Counted from the stretch's first letter, positions 1 through 12,200 are shown. The stretch: 64,000 nucleotides of DNA from Edaphochlamys debaryana (GCA_016858145.1 JAEHOE010000006.1:124001-188000), one strand, 5' to 3'. A program made the numbers and translations. Notes: generated by a model not told the origin, from the sequence alone.

Positions 1-1082
1 TTGCGGACGCCAGGACGTGCTTTAGAGCGTGAGCACGAAGTATTAGGACTACTGCGTGTGTTCTGTGGGTTCTGTGTGTGTCTAGGCCGCCCCTCGAGTG
101 CAGAAGACGGCCTGACGCGAGCTGCGCGTTCAAAGGAGGACGGGCCGTCGAGACCCTCGCCCCTAGACCTGCTACTGCGTTGGTTTGTGCTATTCCCGCG
201 TTGTTGCCCGCTGGGTATGCCGGTGCAGTGCAGGGGTAGGGTCCGGCGCGGCGCAATGGGCGCACCGGATTGTGGGGCCGTACCCTGGCGCCCCAAACCT
301 GCCCCGACACCAGGAGCTGTGTGTTGTTGAGTTAGGGCTAGCGCTATTGCTGCAGTGAGCTAGGTTAGGAGCGGTGTGGTGCCTCGTAGGCGCGGCGAGG
401 CGAAAGGCACGCGGCCCGGCCTGTACGGCGGGCCGCGGGCCCGAGCCCTTTATATTCCGCGTGGTTGCGCGCTTTTGAAACCGGAATTAAAATAGAAAAA
501 GGAGGATAGCGCCTCCTTACAAGCCTTCCAGCGAAAGTCCCTGCTAGAGGGACAGCGTGTGTGTGTGTACCGCTCCGCGACTGAGCAAGGGTTGCGACTG
601 ATCATCGTGACACTAGCAAGGAAGTGTAATCCCGTGATTGAAAGACAGGCCGCGCGTCCCTCGTGTGACTTCGGTCACTGAATAGTCGCCCATCGCCGTC
701 GTCGCGTACGCAGAGTACGCACATAGGAGTAGCACAGCCTTTGTCTGACCGCAGGTGCCCAAACAAGTACCTTCGCCGTCAACGACAACAGTCTACCGGC
801 AGCGAGGCCGTCCGTTGGCCCCGGACTGCTCCCCTTCCCCCCGTCGCAGGACCCGCAGGTGTTCTAGTAGCCCGGTTGCCCCCAGGTCCCGAACGCTTCA
901 CCAGACAGTTATCTGTCGGGTGTTTGCCGCACTAAGTCCTATCGGTACCCGGCCGCAAGAGGCCGCCCGGTCAGGCAGCTAGGAACCCGGCTTCCACAGG
1001 CACAGGCACCCGCCGAGCGCAGCGAGGCGTCCCCTTCCCGCTCCGGCGTCAGGGTAGCGTCGTTCCCTTGTCACCGCAGGTC

Positions 1083-1545
1083 GTGTGACTAAGCCTCCGA
1101 TCTGTCAGTGGTATCAACGTCTACAAGTCGACTACAGCAGCAGAAGCGGCACCTCAAGCCCTGCTTGCAACCCCTTGGATCCAGCGTCTCTTCCCCAGGC
1201 CGTGTGACTAAGCCTCCCGCCTGCTGGGCCAGCGCACATCAACAGCAGCGGTAGAAGCGGCGGTTAAGACCCCCTGCCGTACTGCTCGTATATCCGTGTC
1301 AACAGGTCGTGTGAGTCATCCTCCCGTACCGTACAGCAAGACACATCGTCGGTGGTTCATATCTGCACGGCCCCTGGTCGTAACCCCCAGGCACCGCCGC
1401 CTCTCTCTCTCTCCTCCGCAGGCCTCCCACCTTCCGTGTGACCCCTGCCCCCCTCAGCCGCAGCAGCAGGACACCCTCAGGTCCCCTGCTTGCGTGACAA
1501 CAACCCCGACACTTGGACAGGTAGAAGAGGCGGTTAAGACCCCCT
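1083..1545. repeat. Imperfect direct repeats
   Basis: A 16-base motif (gtgtgactaagcctcc) occurs at 1083-1098 and 1202-1217, 119 bp apart, with a degraded relative near 1306. A second motif of 26 bases (beginning ggtagaag, ending gaccccct) occurs at 1250-1275 and 1520-1545, 270 bp apart, with one mismatch. The spacing is irregular, so this looks like an old local duplication or the tail of a mobile element rather than a clean satellite. Confidence 0.55.
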
Positions 1546-1821
1546 ACCTGAGCCCTACACGCTTCCGCACCTCATAAAGTACGCTTCCGCAAAGCCTACC
1601 TTCAACCCCAAGGCCCCTGGATCGTCTGTCCAGGCCCAAGCCGCAACCCACTAGCGCCTAGTTGTGTCTTCACACACACTATAGCGCCAGCTGTGCGATC
1701 CTAGGGCACGGACCGTTAGTCACCAGTGGTAACCTCCTGCAAGTAAGTGGACACGCATCTACGGGTAGTATCCGCGCGAAAAATTTTGGGGTGGTTACCC
1801 ACTTGGTGGACCACACGCTCC

Positions 1822-1842
1822 GCCGTGGCATACTGCCACGGC
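1822..1842. repeat. Perfect 9-bp inverted repeat
   Basis: Arms gccgtggca and tgccacggc are separated by three bases (tac). There is no T-run after it, and it is not next to a recognised gene. Its function is unknown and it may be chance in GC-rich DNA. Confidence 0.4.
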
Positions 1843-2642
1843 AGCGCAGCGGCCTGCGGGCGGGAGCACAGTCACGGTCACCCCCTTCTGCGCCTGGCTC
1901 TTGAGGGCTGTTGGCCTTGGCTGCTGTCGCCCAATCACCCAATGTCACGCGCACCAGAGCATAGGATAATCACACAACCGTGGGGGAAGGGAAGGAAGGG
2001 GAGCACGTCCAAAGACGCTAGGGGGGCTGTCACACGCCGCAAGACGCATGACGGGCGCCGAGGAGGGCTGTCTTGCTTGTCCAGCCCTGGCGGCTGGCCT
2101 GCCGGCCCGTACGCGTGTCAGGCTGGATTTGCGAGTGACAGATCTATGCTACACACCTTCCACGTATATCTGGCGTCCTACGCCCTACCCGTAGGGCGGG
2201 GCCCCGCTGCAACCGACACGGTCAACGGGCGCTGAAACCGGTGGCGTGCGAATATCCTCCAACTCGAAACTCTAGGCGCAGGTGGCGTGCGGTTCGGACG
2301 TGCGGCCTAATGTTCGTCTGCGCTTGCGAGCAAGTTGCTGCGTGCAGCTGTGTATGCACTGTCATACAGCGTGCTCAGGTCAGGGGCCACCGAGGAATAA
2401 CTCGGGACCCTTCGTAGAACGATTACGAAAGGCCACCAATCCACGATTCAGCCATAAGAGGCCGCCTCTTTCCGCCGCTTCTACATTCGCCTGTAGAAGA
2501 CGATAGCTACGAACGGCCAGACAACGCGCCCAAGTCTTCGGCCTCTTGCCACACGTCCGCGATTGCTCACTTGTCCACGCACCGCCGTCGTCTGAGGCCA
2601 AATCGAGTCCTCCCTGCTCAGCCACCAGCTCCACACTTAAGA

Positions 2643-4937
2643 ATGCGTGTATACCTGCTTATTGCGGCCCTGCTGGGCACGCTTGGCGTGAGCCATGCCG
2701 CCAACTTCAACGTTACGTGGGCTGCCTTCGCTGGCGGGTACGCGCCCATGAACATATCATGCAATGACGTTGTGACCTTCGCCTGGTCGGGCCCTCTGCA
2801 CGAGCTGGAGCAAATCGACAAGTGTAAGTTGATGGCGTGCGCTGCGGGCTGTTTCCGCGTTTGAGGGATAGGCTTCGTTTCAGTACTTAGCAAACAACAT
2901 AGCAAGCGGGCGCGCCGCATGGTAATCACCGGTTTCGTTGGCCTCCAAAAGTGTTGCCAGGAATCGCCCGCGCGCGCGTCGCGGCAGGACTTGCCACCAA
3001 CCACGACCAACCCGCTGGCACCGACTGGCACCGCTGCCCCTTAACCCTCGCTTGCCCACCTAACCTGCACTTGACGCTAGTGTTGCCTTCTGCTGTGCGT
3101 CCCGTCGCCCCACAGACAGCTGCGACGCCAAGACCATCCAGCACACGGAAGAGAAGACCACCAACGCCACCGTGTCCGTCGTCTTCCCCTACCCCGGCAA
3201 GTGAGTCGCCAGGTTGCAGCGACAGCCCTGGCTTGCAGCCTGTCAGCGAGGCGGCCTGACCGGGCATTCGAACCGTCCCAGAGTTCTGTTGTCATGAGGT
3301 ACTCCACCGCGGGTTGCAGCGAACCTCTCCAACAGTCTCCTTCAGAAGTCGGGACGGGCTTACCCCCGCTCTGCCCGGGCCAATCCCCTGTCGTGCCCCT
3401 CCCCGCCCCCCCTCTTCCCGCCCCCCTCGCCCCTTCCCAGCTACTACTTCCGCTGCGACGTGGGCAGCCACTGCTCGGCCGGCAAGCAGATCATCCACAT
3501 CCAGGTGGCCGACGACTGCCCCGTCAAGAACGGCATCGCCTGGTGAGTGGGGGGGGGGGGCGGCAGACTCTGGGTTGTGGCCAAACAAGGTGCAGCATGA
3601 TGCCTGGGGGATGCGCCTTAGTGTATGAGCTTGCCTGGGGCTGGCCATGAGCACGCAGCGAGGGCCGGACGGGTCTGGACGGGGCAAGGGGTGGCTCGGT
3701 TTGGGTGAAGAGGTCTAGCAGGGCTGGGGGCAGCAGGGCACTAGGGGCGCGAGGGAAGGCGGGTGAACAAAGCACGATGCAGCGAAGGCAAGGCAGGGCC
3801 TTGTTGTAATGTGCCGCGGACCCGGCATTTGTTTGGCGGGAACGAGTGTTGTGTGTGTGGTGCGCCGAAAGCGCCGGCGCAATGCATCATGTGCGCCGCA
3901 ACAGTCTCCCTCCCCCCTCTCCCTGCCTCGCAGGACCCAGGTCTTCCGCGCCCGCGCCCAGTGGCCCACCCTTAACGTTCCCTGCGGCACCACCCTGACG
4001 GCGGCCTGGAACGGTACCTTCAACCACGACCTGCACCAGGTTGAGAAGGGTGAGCGCTGGGAAGGTGGAGGGAAGGGTGCGTAGACATCCAGGAAGCGGC
4101 CCGGGAGGAAAGGGGGGAATGGGGGGGGGAGCGCCTTGCCGTACGGCCTTGCCCAGTACTCCTTGGGCGAGCGGGGGCTACAGCCCTCCACCGGCCCCTC
4201 CCCTCCATGGTTGCGCGTGCTGCTCTGTCTCGTGGAGCCCACCGGGGTGGGGGGGATGTGTGCGGGCATAGCCGTGCTTGTGGCCGTGTGTGCCGGCCTT
4301 TGCCCATAGCCCTTGCCTCAAGGCCCCGCCAGCACTCATCCGGCACTGGCACGCCTCATTCCCAACCCCCTCCACCCCCCGCCCACCCCCAGACGACTGC
4401 ACCTCCAACGTGGTCAAGGTGTGGCAGGAGGACACCAACATCGCCTCCGTGCCAATCAGCTTCTCCAAGGCCGGCACCTACCACTTCCGCTGCGACATCC
4501 CCACCCACTGTGAGCGGGCGCCTGCGGGGGCGTCGCAAGGGGGCGGGTCTCAGCAAGGCGGTGTCGGGGCTCGGGGGCCTGGCTTCGGTCGTGTGCTTGT
4601 CTCATGGCCACTCAGCTGCTGGGCCAGAACGAGGCTGGCGATGCTTCCTCGCAATGGGCCTAAAGGATGGCATGGCCCATGCCGCATGGGTGTGCGCTCA
4701 CCAGCGGTTCATGGTTTCATGCGTCATCTTGCCTCACGTCCTTCCGACCCCTCCCTCCTTGCAGGCCCCGTCAACAAGCAGCGGCTGCAGGTCATTGCCT
4801 CTGGCAGCTCCTGCCCCACCACCACGACCCGCAACCCGCCGCCCCGCCGCAACCCCCCGCCGCGCCGCAACCCCCCGCCGCGCCGCAACCCGCCGCCACA
4901 CCACCGCATGCTGCGGGCTGAGGAGCAGCAGCCCTAA
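2643..4937 (+). CDS. Secreted two-domain phytocyanin-like protein (copy 1)
   Basis: Exons 2643-2823, 3116-3200, 3441-3542, 3934-4049, 4393-4509 and 4765-4937 give 257 residues. A signal peptide of about 19 residues (MRVYLLIAALLGTLGVSHA) is followed by two cupredoxin domains of the phytocyanin type. Each domain keeps the upstream His (H53; H154), the Cys-x4-His pair (C94/H99; C195/H200) and the paired cysteines (C63/C100; C164/C201). At the axial position where phytocyanins have Met or Gln, ten residues after the Cys, both domains have Lys (K104, K205) followed by Gln. The tail is a repeat of RRNPPP units, like a cell-wall or extracellular-matrix linker. A role in copper binding or electron transfer outside the cytoplasm is inferred from the family. 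The splice junctions restore family motifs, for example DKYSCD across exons 1-2. A tandem paralogue follows at 5718. Confidence 0.85.
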
Positions 4938-5717
4938 ACCATTGGGCTTGTGGAGCAGGATGCATGCTGGAGGGTGTCTGCGAATTCATGCTTACAAGAG
5001 CTCTTGCAGGTAGCAACAGCGGAGGCCAAAGCCCTCTTGCGGTGTCTCGGATGAAGACTTATGGCCAGGCATATATATGCACGGACATTTCTGTACGGTA
5101 CAGGGTACGGGGCCGAGCTTGTGCCCTGCTGGTCTCGAATCTTTGGGATGAGGACTGCCTTGGCATCAGCAGCAATTGTTGTCTCGCTGGCTTTGGTCGC
5201 TTACTTCTGCGCAAACGGCTCGCTGATTCATACTTACCGGTAGGCCTGCGGAATAGTTCGTGTGCGGTCTCGGTGCGAGGAGAGAGCAGCAGGGAGGGTA
5301 TATATGGGAATGGCGTTTGAGGGGGGGCATTGTGCTCGCAGGGGCGGTGCCGAGGGGGGGGGGGAAAGCCGCCCGGGACAGCGGGGCGTCGCCGGGCCAA
5401 GGCCGGGGCCTCTAGGGTTGGCGCGTGCCGCTCGTATACAAGCGTCACTCTTCGCGCAAGCAAATGGCAAAGCTGTGCACTTTGCTATGCTGTATTCGGC
5501 TTCGTCGGTGAGCGAGCGGACAGTGTGGACAGTGCGCCTGCATGCGGCCTCGTATATTACGGAAACCCCCGCCATGCAAACTTAAAAGGCGGGCTGGCCA
5601 TATGTGTGTTATCCCTCGTCTGACGGAGACGACTCTAGCGTACTAGAAGCTTGGAAGTGGTGTGGACGAGTTGCTGCGTGGCCCGGCGCGTGCACTGTTA
5701 GGAGAGTGACTCTCGAA
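4938..5717 (+). other. Spacer and promoter between the phytocyanin copies
   Basis: No gene is seen. It holds the 3' UTR of copy 1 and the promoter of copy 2. AT-rich TATA-like stretches (tatatatg near 5072, gtatatatgg near 5298) stand out against the GC-rich background, but neither is at a clear core-promoter distance from the ATG at 5718. I find no TGTAA poly(A) motif for copy 1. The two genes do not share this flank, so the duplication boundary lies inside the transcribed region or the flanks have diverged. Confidence 0.5.
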
Positions 5718-8113
5718 ATGCGCGGCCTCCTACTGTCCCTCCTGGCCCTCCTGGCCGTCCTGGGCTGTGCGAATGCTGCCACGTGGAATGTAACATGGAG
5801 CAATTCTATGGGAGGCTACGCACCGATGCAAATTGCATGCAACGACGTCGTCAACTTCACCTGGGGCCCTGGAGTCGCACATGAGTTGGAGCAGATCGAT
5901 CGTTGTAAGTCTGCGCCTCCGTCCCGGCAGACCTGGCTTGTCCCTGATGATCAGGACCCGCCCGAAAACCACGGCGGGCGGTCTCTGCACGCATCCAGCC
6001 CGGCAGCTAGCATGTCTGTCAGCTGAGGCTTTGTGCCGCGGTCGTCCTGGGAGTCCGGCCACGGCCTGAAACCCAGGTCCCTCAACCGCCCACCACACAC
6101 AGCCCAGTCGGCAGCAGGCTTCCCGCCCTCACTTCCCGCTGCGTAACCCCTGCGTTGCACCCGTCGATCTGCCTGACTTCCAAGCCTCTGACCTCGTACC
6201 TCGCCGGCTCCTCCCGCCACCCCACAGACAGCTGCGACGCCAAGACCATCCAGCACACGCACGAGATCAACACCACCGCCGTAGTGGCCGTCGTGTTCCC
6301 CTACCCGGGCCAGTGAGTCGCCGCTGCGCAGCCCAATCCCCCGGCTGGAGGACAGCCGGCAAAGATGCGCGCCCTCTCCATCCAGTCCGCACTGTCTCCT
6401 CTCCTTTAAACTAGGCTTGACCCCGCTGTGCCCGGGCCAATCCCCTGTCGTGCCCCTCCCCGCCCCCCCCCTTCCCGCCCCCCTCGCCCCTCCCCAGCTA
6501 CTACTTCCGCTGCGACGTGGGCAGCCACTGCTCGGCCGGCAAGCAGATCATCCACATCCAGGTGGCCGACGACTGCCCCGTCAAGAACGGCATCGCCTGG
6601 TGAGTGGGGGGGGGGGGGGGGGCGGCAGACTCTGGGTTGTGGCCAAACAAGGTGCAGCATGATGCCTGGGGGATGCGCCTTAGTGTGTCAGACAACCGGG
6701 CTCGCCGGGCGGGGCTGGGTGGAGGAAAGCGGGTGCACAGTCGAACTGGCCCTGGCCAGCAATCCTGCGCAGGCTCTCTCGATACGCTGGTTGTCGTAGA
6801 CTGATGCTAGCCACAGGCCCAAAGGCAAAACGGCTAGTCGTACTGCGCCACCCGGCTCGCAAGGCGTGTGGCAAGGGGTTGGGGCAAAGCGGTGAACCGT
6901 GTGCGAAGTAGTTGCGTGGGCCGGCGGTGGAGGCACCATACCTCGGCGCTAGTGCCGTACGGAGAGGCCGAAACAGGTCTGGTGGTATTCGGCTCAGCCC
7001 CCAGCCGGCATCTGGGTGCTAGGAGGGCCCACTGAGGGCTGCGTGACCAGCCTGTTTAACGTGTTTGCGCTGTGACGGGCTCCACTGCGGGTGCACTCGT
7101 GCGCCCCGCCAGGACCGTCGCACGCAGGCAGGTGCAGCACAGGCGACTCCACCCCTGAGGCCGCAAGTGCCAGCCTGCGAGCGCGCTTCAACACGCAATG
7201 CCGGACCACGCATGCCGCCATGCCCTGTGGAGGTCCAGGCTGGGGCCAGGCCCAACCCCCCCCCCCCCTTTGCCCTGCCCCGCAGGACCCAGGTCTTCCG
7301 CGCCCGCGCCCAGTGGCCCACCCTCAACGTTCCCTGCGGCACCACCCTGACGGCGGCCTGGAACGGCACCTTCAACCACGAAGTGCATCAAGTCGAGAAG
7401 GGTAAGCTTTGGGAAGGTAGAGGGAAGCGGGGGATGGGCGGGAATGCCTTGGCGTACGGTGACCTCATCCAACGGTCCTGGGCGCGAGCGGGGTTGGGGC
7501 TCCCTACCGGGCGCTGCAGATGGACCCTTTCCGCACCCGCCTGGGCCCGCCTCACCCTCCACCCTCCACCCCACCCCCAGACGACTGCACCTCCAAGGTG
7601 CTCAAGGTGTGGCAGGATGACGCCACCGCCGCCTCTGTGCCCATCAGCTTCTCCAAGGCCGGCACCTACCACTTCCGCTGCGACATCCCCACTCACTGTG
7701 AGCGGGCGCCTGAGGGGGCGTCGCAAGGGGGCGGGTCTCAGCAAGGCGGTGTCGGGGCTCGGGGGCCTGTCTTCGGTCGTGTGCTTGGCTCGTGGCCACT
7801 CAGCTGCTGGGCCAGAACGAGGCTGGCGATGCTTCCTCGCAATGGGCCTAAAGGATGGCATGGCCCATGCCGCATGGGTGTGCGCTCACCAGCGGTTCAT
7901 GGTTTCATGCGTCATCTTGCCTCACGTCCTTCCGACCCCTCCCTCCTTGCAGGCACCGTCAACAAGCAGCGGCTGCAGGTCATTGCCTCTGGCAGCTCCT
8001 GCCCCACCACCTCGACCCGCAACCCGCCGCCCCGCCGCAACCCCCCGCCGCGCCGCAACCCCCCGCCTAAGAAGCACCACCGCATGCTGCTCGGCCAGGA
8101 GCAGCAGCCCTAG
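5718..8113 (+). CDS. Secreted two-domain phytocyanin-like protein (copy 2)
   Basis: This is a tandem paralogue of the gene at 2643 with the same six-exon structure and intron phases: 5718-5904, 6228-6312, 6498-6599, 7286-7401, 7581-7697 and 7953-8113, giving 255 residues. The signal peptide MRGLLLSLLALLAVLGCANA precedes two phytocyanin domains with the same His, Cys-x4-His and disulfide cysteines. Lys again sits at both axial positions, followed by Gln. The tail has one RRNPPP unit fewer and ends in a KKHHRM-type segment. Exon 3 and intron 5 are nearly identical to copy 1, while exon 1, introns 1 and 4 and the middle of intron 3 have diverged. That points to patchwise gene conversion rather than a simple recent duplication. 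An AATAAA-like stretch lies at 8203-8208 and a TGTAA at 8677. Confidence 0.85.
7698..7952 (+). repeat. Intron 5 tract shared with copy 1 (4510-4764)
   Basis: The whole of intron 5 in copy 2 matches intron 5 of copy 1 at 4510-4764, with the same 255-base length and only a few substitutions by eye. Intron 4 of the two genes differs in both length and sequence. A second near-identical block covers the end of intron 2, exon 3 and the start of intron 3 (about 3359-3627 against 6417-6685). Confidence 0.8.
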
Positions 8114-9292
8114 GCGCATCCCGCCCGGACGCAACCTGCAGGGCGCGGAGGGCAGGCCCGGGTGCTGTGGCGCTCGCTGCGGATGCTCTGCTGGCTCAGC
8201 ATAATAAAGCGTGTGGAGGATTTGGGGCCACAGCACAGCTCCTGTGGGCCCTTGTCTGGCACATGAGGTGCACACCACAGCGGCGTCGCACTCAGTCGTA
8301 AGAGAGGATGCTGGGGGCAGGAAGCCTGGGCACAGGTGCTGCCAGCTTCCGTTGCCCTCTTGGTAGTTCGGACCTGCTGGCGACGCATTCTGTCGTCCAG
8401 TCCTGCGTGGCGGCACCTCGAACCCCCCATGGCCCCCCGCCTTGGGGGCTTTTGACGCCCTCCTTTGGTCTGTTGGTCACTATGAACTGTGGGGAACACT
8501 AGCGCCTCCGCGCTCGCAGATTCGTTCGTATCGATGCGTCCAGCGCCGGGGCGGCAGTGCGTGCTGCAGCAGCACGGGTCCCCCTGCGCTGGCGGTGGGG
8601 CGGGGTGGGCCGTGTGGGGCGCCTGGATGCGCAAGGGGTCGTACGCCGTGTGGGGCCGCACGCTGCGGCCCAGGCATGTAAGATGCAACTCCGCTGACAC
8701 TGAGCTCCATGAGCCGGAGGCCCCGGAGCCCTGGGGCCGTGGGGGAGCCCAACCGCCGCCTTGCAGACGCCCGCCCAAATCGTGTCAGCTTGCGGCTTGT
8801 GCGCTACACGGGGGCATTGTCCCTCCAAGCTGCGGCTTTGGGGCACGAGTGCCACACCGAAGTGATGACGGCACCAGCCGTTGGGACCATACGTTGCAGA
8901 AGCGAGCGCCACCGCCCGGGCAGAGCCGCCTCACGACCAGGCACACGCCCTGGCAGAGCCGGATTCCGACCGGGTCTGTCCCAGCCGCACCCTCAAGCCC
9001 CTGGCTCACCCACCCCCCCTCCGAGACACGTACAGCCCCAACCCCCGGTGGCGGCTCACAAGTCGACCCGCCCATCCTCCATTCCTGATGTCCTTGCACA
9101 TCCTCTCGCACCCCAACGTGTCCCCCCCCCCCAGCACTTCGAGCACCCGTCAACGCATTCCCGCCCCCCCAGCCCGGCCCCCGGCCCCCCCCCCCATGCC
9201 CACTGCGCCGGGCCGCCCCCTCCCCTAGCCCCATGCCTCCCTTGCCCGCATTTTCCCCCCCACACACACCGAGAGTCCGCCCCCGAGGCCCC
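8114..9292. other. Spacer between convergent phytocyanin copy 2 and transaldolase-like gene
   Basis: No gene is seen. It contains the 3' UTR of the + strand phytocyanin gene and that of the - strand transaldolase-like gene. Open frames on both strands are uniformly GC-rich, carry no family motif and have no matching splice signals. C-runs near 9121-9200 resemble those in introns but flank no exon I can recognise. Confidence 0.5.
8677..8681 (+). terminator. Candidate TGTAA poly(A) signal
   Basis: The chlorophycean poly(A) motif TGTAA lies 564 bases after the stop of phytocyanin copy 2. That distance is long, so the assignment is weak. Confidence 0.3.
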
Positions 9293-12200
9293 CTAGAAGC
9301 TGGCCGTGATGCGGGAGCCCATGAGCGCCACCAGCTCCTCCACGTCCGCCACCCGCCGCGCCAGCTGCGTCTTGAGCAGCTCAGAGGCGCACAGCCCCAG
9401 GCCCTCGCGCCACTCGGCCTCGGTGAGCGCGGGCCACTGGGGGGGGGGGCGGAACGGGAGGGGGGGAGGTTCAGCGGGGCTGATTGAGATGAGGGACCAG
9501 TTAGCTGAGGGCAGTCCAGGCCGGTGCTGCCCGCCCGTGATGCGCCAGGCAAGGGGGAGTGCCAGCGCCAAGGCGACAAGCCTCGTCCTTCAAGCCAATC
9601 ACACCCCTCTCAACTCCCTTTTGACGTTACAACACACAGAGGCTGTGGCCCCCGGCCCCCCCCTACCCCCCCCCCCCGGCTGCCCCCACCTGCTGGAAGT
9701 CCGCGGGCACGGGCATGCCGGGGTACAGCGCCGCGTCCACGCCCCCGCTGCCGCCCACCGCGGACAGGCCGTCGTTGTAGCCCTGGGGGGAGGGCGGAGG
9801 GTGGGGAGGTTTCGTGTGATCATGGGGGTGGACCCAGTGAGGGCAGGGAAGCGTGTGGGGTGTGCGCGGGCGCACACGGTCCCATCCTCGCTGCTGCCCG
9901 AGCGTGCTTCCGGACCCCCTTGCTCCCCATCTGCCCTCCCCTCCTCCTCCTCCCCCCCGCCCCCACCTGGTCCGTCTCGATGGCGCTGAGCTGCTCGATG
10001 ACGCGGGAGGACAGGATCAGGTAGTCCACACCCGCCAGGTCCAGGGCGTCTGGGGGTGGGGGGGGGGATAGAAGGGGTGAGTTGGAGGGCCAAGGGCAAT
10101 GGCCACCCCGTTGGTGTCATCCTTCCATGGGCACCCTATCCCCAGCGACCCCCCCCCCCCTCACCCTGCCGCGTGCGCAGCCCCATGGCCATGATGGCGG
10201 TGCGCGGGTGGTAGCGCTGCTTGTACGTGTACAGCGACCGCACCAGCTCCAGACCCGGGTCGTAGGAGGTAGACAGGCCGGCGTCCTCGCGGGGGCCCTG
10301 GGGGGGGGGGGCGGCAGGGGAGGGAGGAGGAGGGGGGGACAGCGTCAGGGCGGGGGCTACAACGCTGGCTCCGCTGCTCAGCTGCACCCATGGAGCCCGC
10401 GACGCACCCCCTCCAGGCCCCTCGAGCTGCCACCCTCCCCCGCCTCCCCCCCGTCCCTGCCCCCCTTACACGGGGGTTCTTGATGGCCCCCGGGTTCTTG
10501 TCGTACCACTCGCGGATGCGGCCCACGTTGACACGGATCACGGAGGCACCCGCCTGGGGGGGGGGGGGGGGTCGAGGGGGGAGGGGTGGCATGGGGCGAG
10601 TCGGCATCGAGGCGTCATGTGGAGGCGCCACCCGATTCCCCAACCCTAGCGGTGCCTCGCTTACGAGCAGTTCTGGTACCCGGTCCCAGCTGCGCTGTCC
10701 CCTCTTCCACTCCTCCGCGCTGTTGCGCCCAAACCCACCGCCAGCGCCTCTGACCCAAACCGCACCCGGCCTTCCCGTCCCCGGCACTTGCCTAGCTTCC
10801 GCAAGCTTGGCCCCTTGCCCGCAGTCCGCCGGAGGAGCCCGGCTCGCCCTGCCACAGCTCCAGCGACCCCTGTCCCCGGCATGAGACCCCCGCTACCCTC
10901 AGCCCTGGGCGACAGACCATATGCCCTAGCTGCTTGCACCCTGTCGCGCGCCCCGTCCTCCCCCCTCCCCCCCTCCCTCCCCCTCCCCTCCCCCCTCCCT
11001 CTCCCCTCCCCCCTCCCCTTCCCCCCCCACCTGCATGGCGGCCACTCCCTGGGCCATGGAGAAGACCATGTTCACCTGGGGGGGGAAGAGGGGGGTAGGA
11101 AAAGGAGTGGGATCGGGGGTCCGGGAGGGCCGGGGCGGAGCAGGGGGGCCACGGCGGCCACTCGTCCACCACCTCCGGCTCCGGAGCAGCCACTCCCAGG
11201 CCGGGAGTCCCCACAGCATATGCCGTAACCCGGAATCACCTCCCATCACTGCCACGTACCCCCCAGCCTACGCTGATTCCCCGCTTCCCTGCACTCCTGC
11301 CTGCTGCCCCCAAACGCCAACCTGCGCCCCCTCCCCCGTCTCCCTTCCCTACCCTCCACCCCCCCAACTGCCTCCCTCCCCCCCCTCACGTTGGTTGCGA
11401 TGCCCTCCGCCTCCAGGGGCTTGGCCGCCTGCGTGGCCGCCCACGTGGCGGGCAGGGCGAACACCAGGCGCTCGCGGGGCACGCGCAGGGAGCCGTACAG
11501 GGCGGCCAGGGAGCGGACCTTGGACACAATGGCGCCTGGGGGGGGGGGGGAGGGAGGGAACCACAGGTGGGAGGTTGGGGATGCGGGGGGGAGGTCAGAG
11601 CCCGGGGTCGTGGCACGGACAGGAGGAGACCCAGGGGGGATGTCGAGACAGCAGCGTCTTGGGCTGGCCAGCGAGCACACGGGGCAGGGGCTTCGAGGCA
11701 GGGGCCTCGCGGCTTGCGTGGGGCATTCTCCGCTTCGGCCTGCAGCCCTCCCACAGCTTGGGGCCCCCCTGCCCTCCCCTCCCCCCCTCCCCTCCCCCCC
11801 ACCCGTGTCGTTGCAGATGCGGGGGTCCACCACGGTCTCCACGCGGCCCCACACCGCGTCGCACAGCATGGCGCCCACGTTGACCATGGCGCGGTCGAGC
11901 GGGTCCGAGGCGGCGGCCAGGGGCGAGGAGCCGCCCTTGCCAGCGGCCAGGGCGGCGTTGATGGCGTTCTGGGGGGAGAGGAGGGGGAAGGGGGGGGGGG
12001 AAGGGGGCGTTGGAGGGCAGAGTGATGGTTGTGGGGGGGAGGTGGGAGGCGGTCGAGTGGGGAATGGTCCGGGGAGCGGGGGCGGGGAGGCGAGGGAGCG
12101 GTTGGCGACGACTTGGGGTGGCACCAGAGCATGGGCACTCGCCATCAGCCGCTCCACTGGCCGTTGGCGCCCTCACACACTCTCGAATGTGCTCCTACCA

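Larger units (their letters stand above)
1..2642. other. Gene-free 5' region
   Basis: I see no convincing gene here. The open frames are short, lack family resemblance and lack the G/C-run intron borders of the real genes in this window. The stretch holds a short GT microsatellite near 556-570, imperfect direct repeats at about 1083-1545, and a perfect short hairpin at 1822-1842. The last few hundred bases probably contain the promoter and 5' UTR of the phytocyanin gene starting at 2643. Confidence 0.6.

Noticed and set aside
1..330. ORF at the left window edge
   Set aside because: Starts with TTG at the edge, random composition, no motif and no splice pattern.
9056..9579. - strand frames downstream of the transaldolase-like stop
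   Set aside because: Gly/Trp-rich translation of C-run DNA with no domain. The family C-terminus ends cleanly at 9293.
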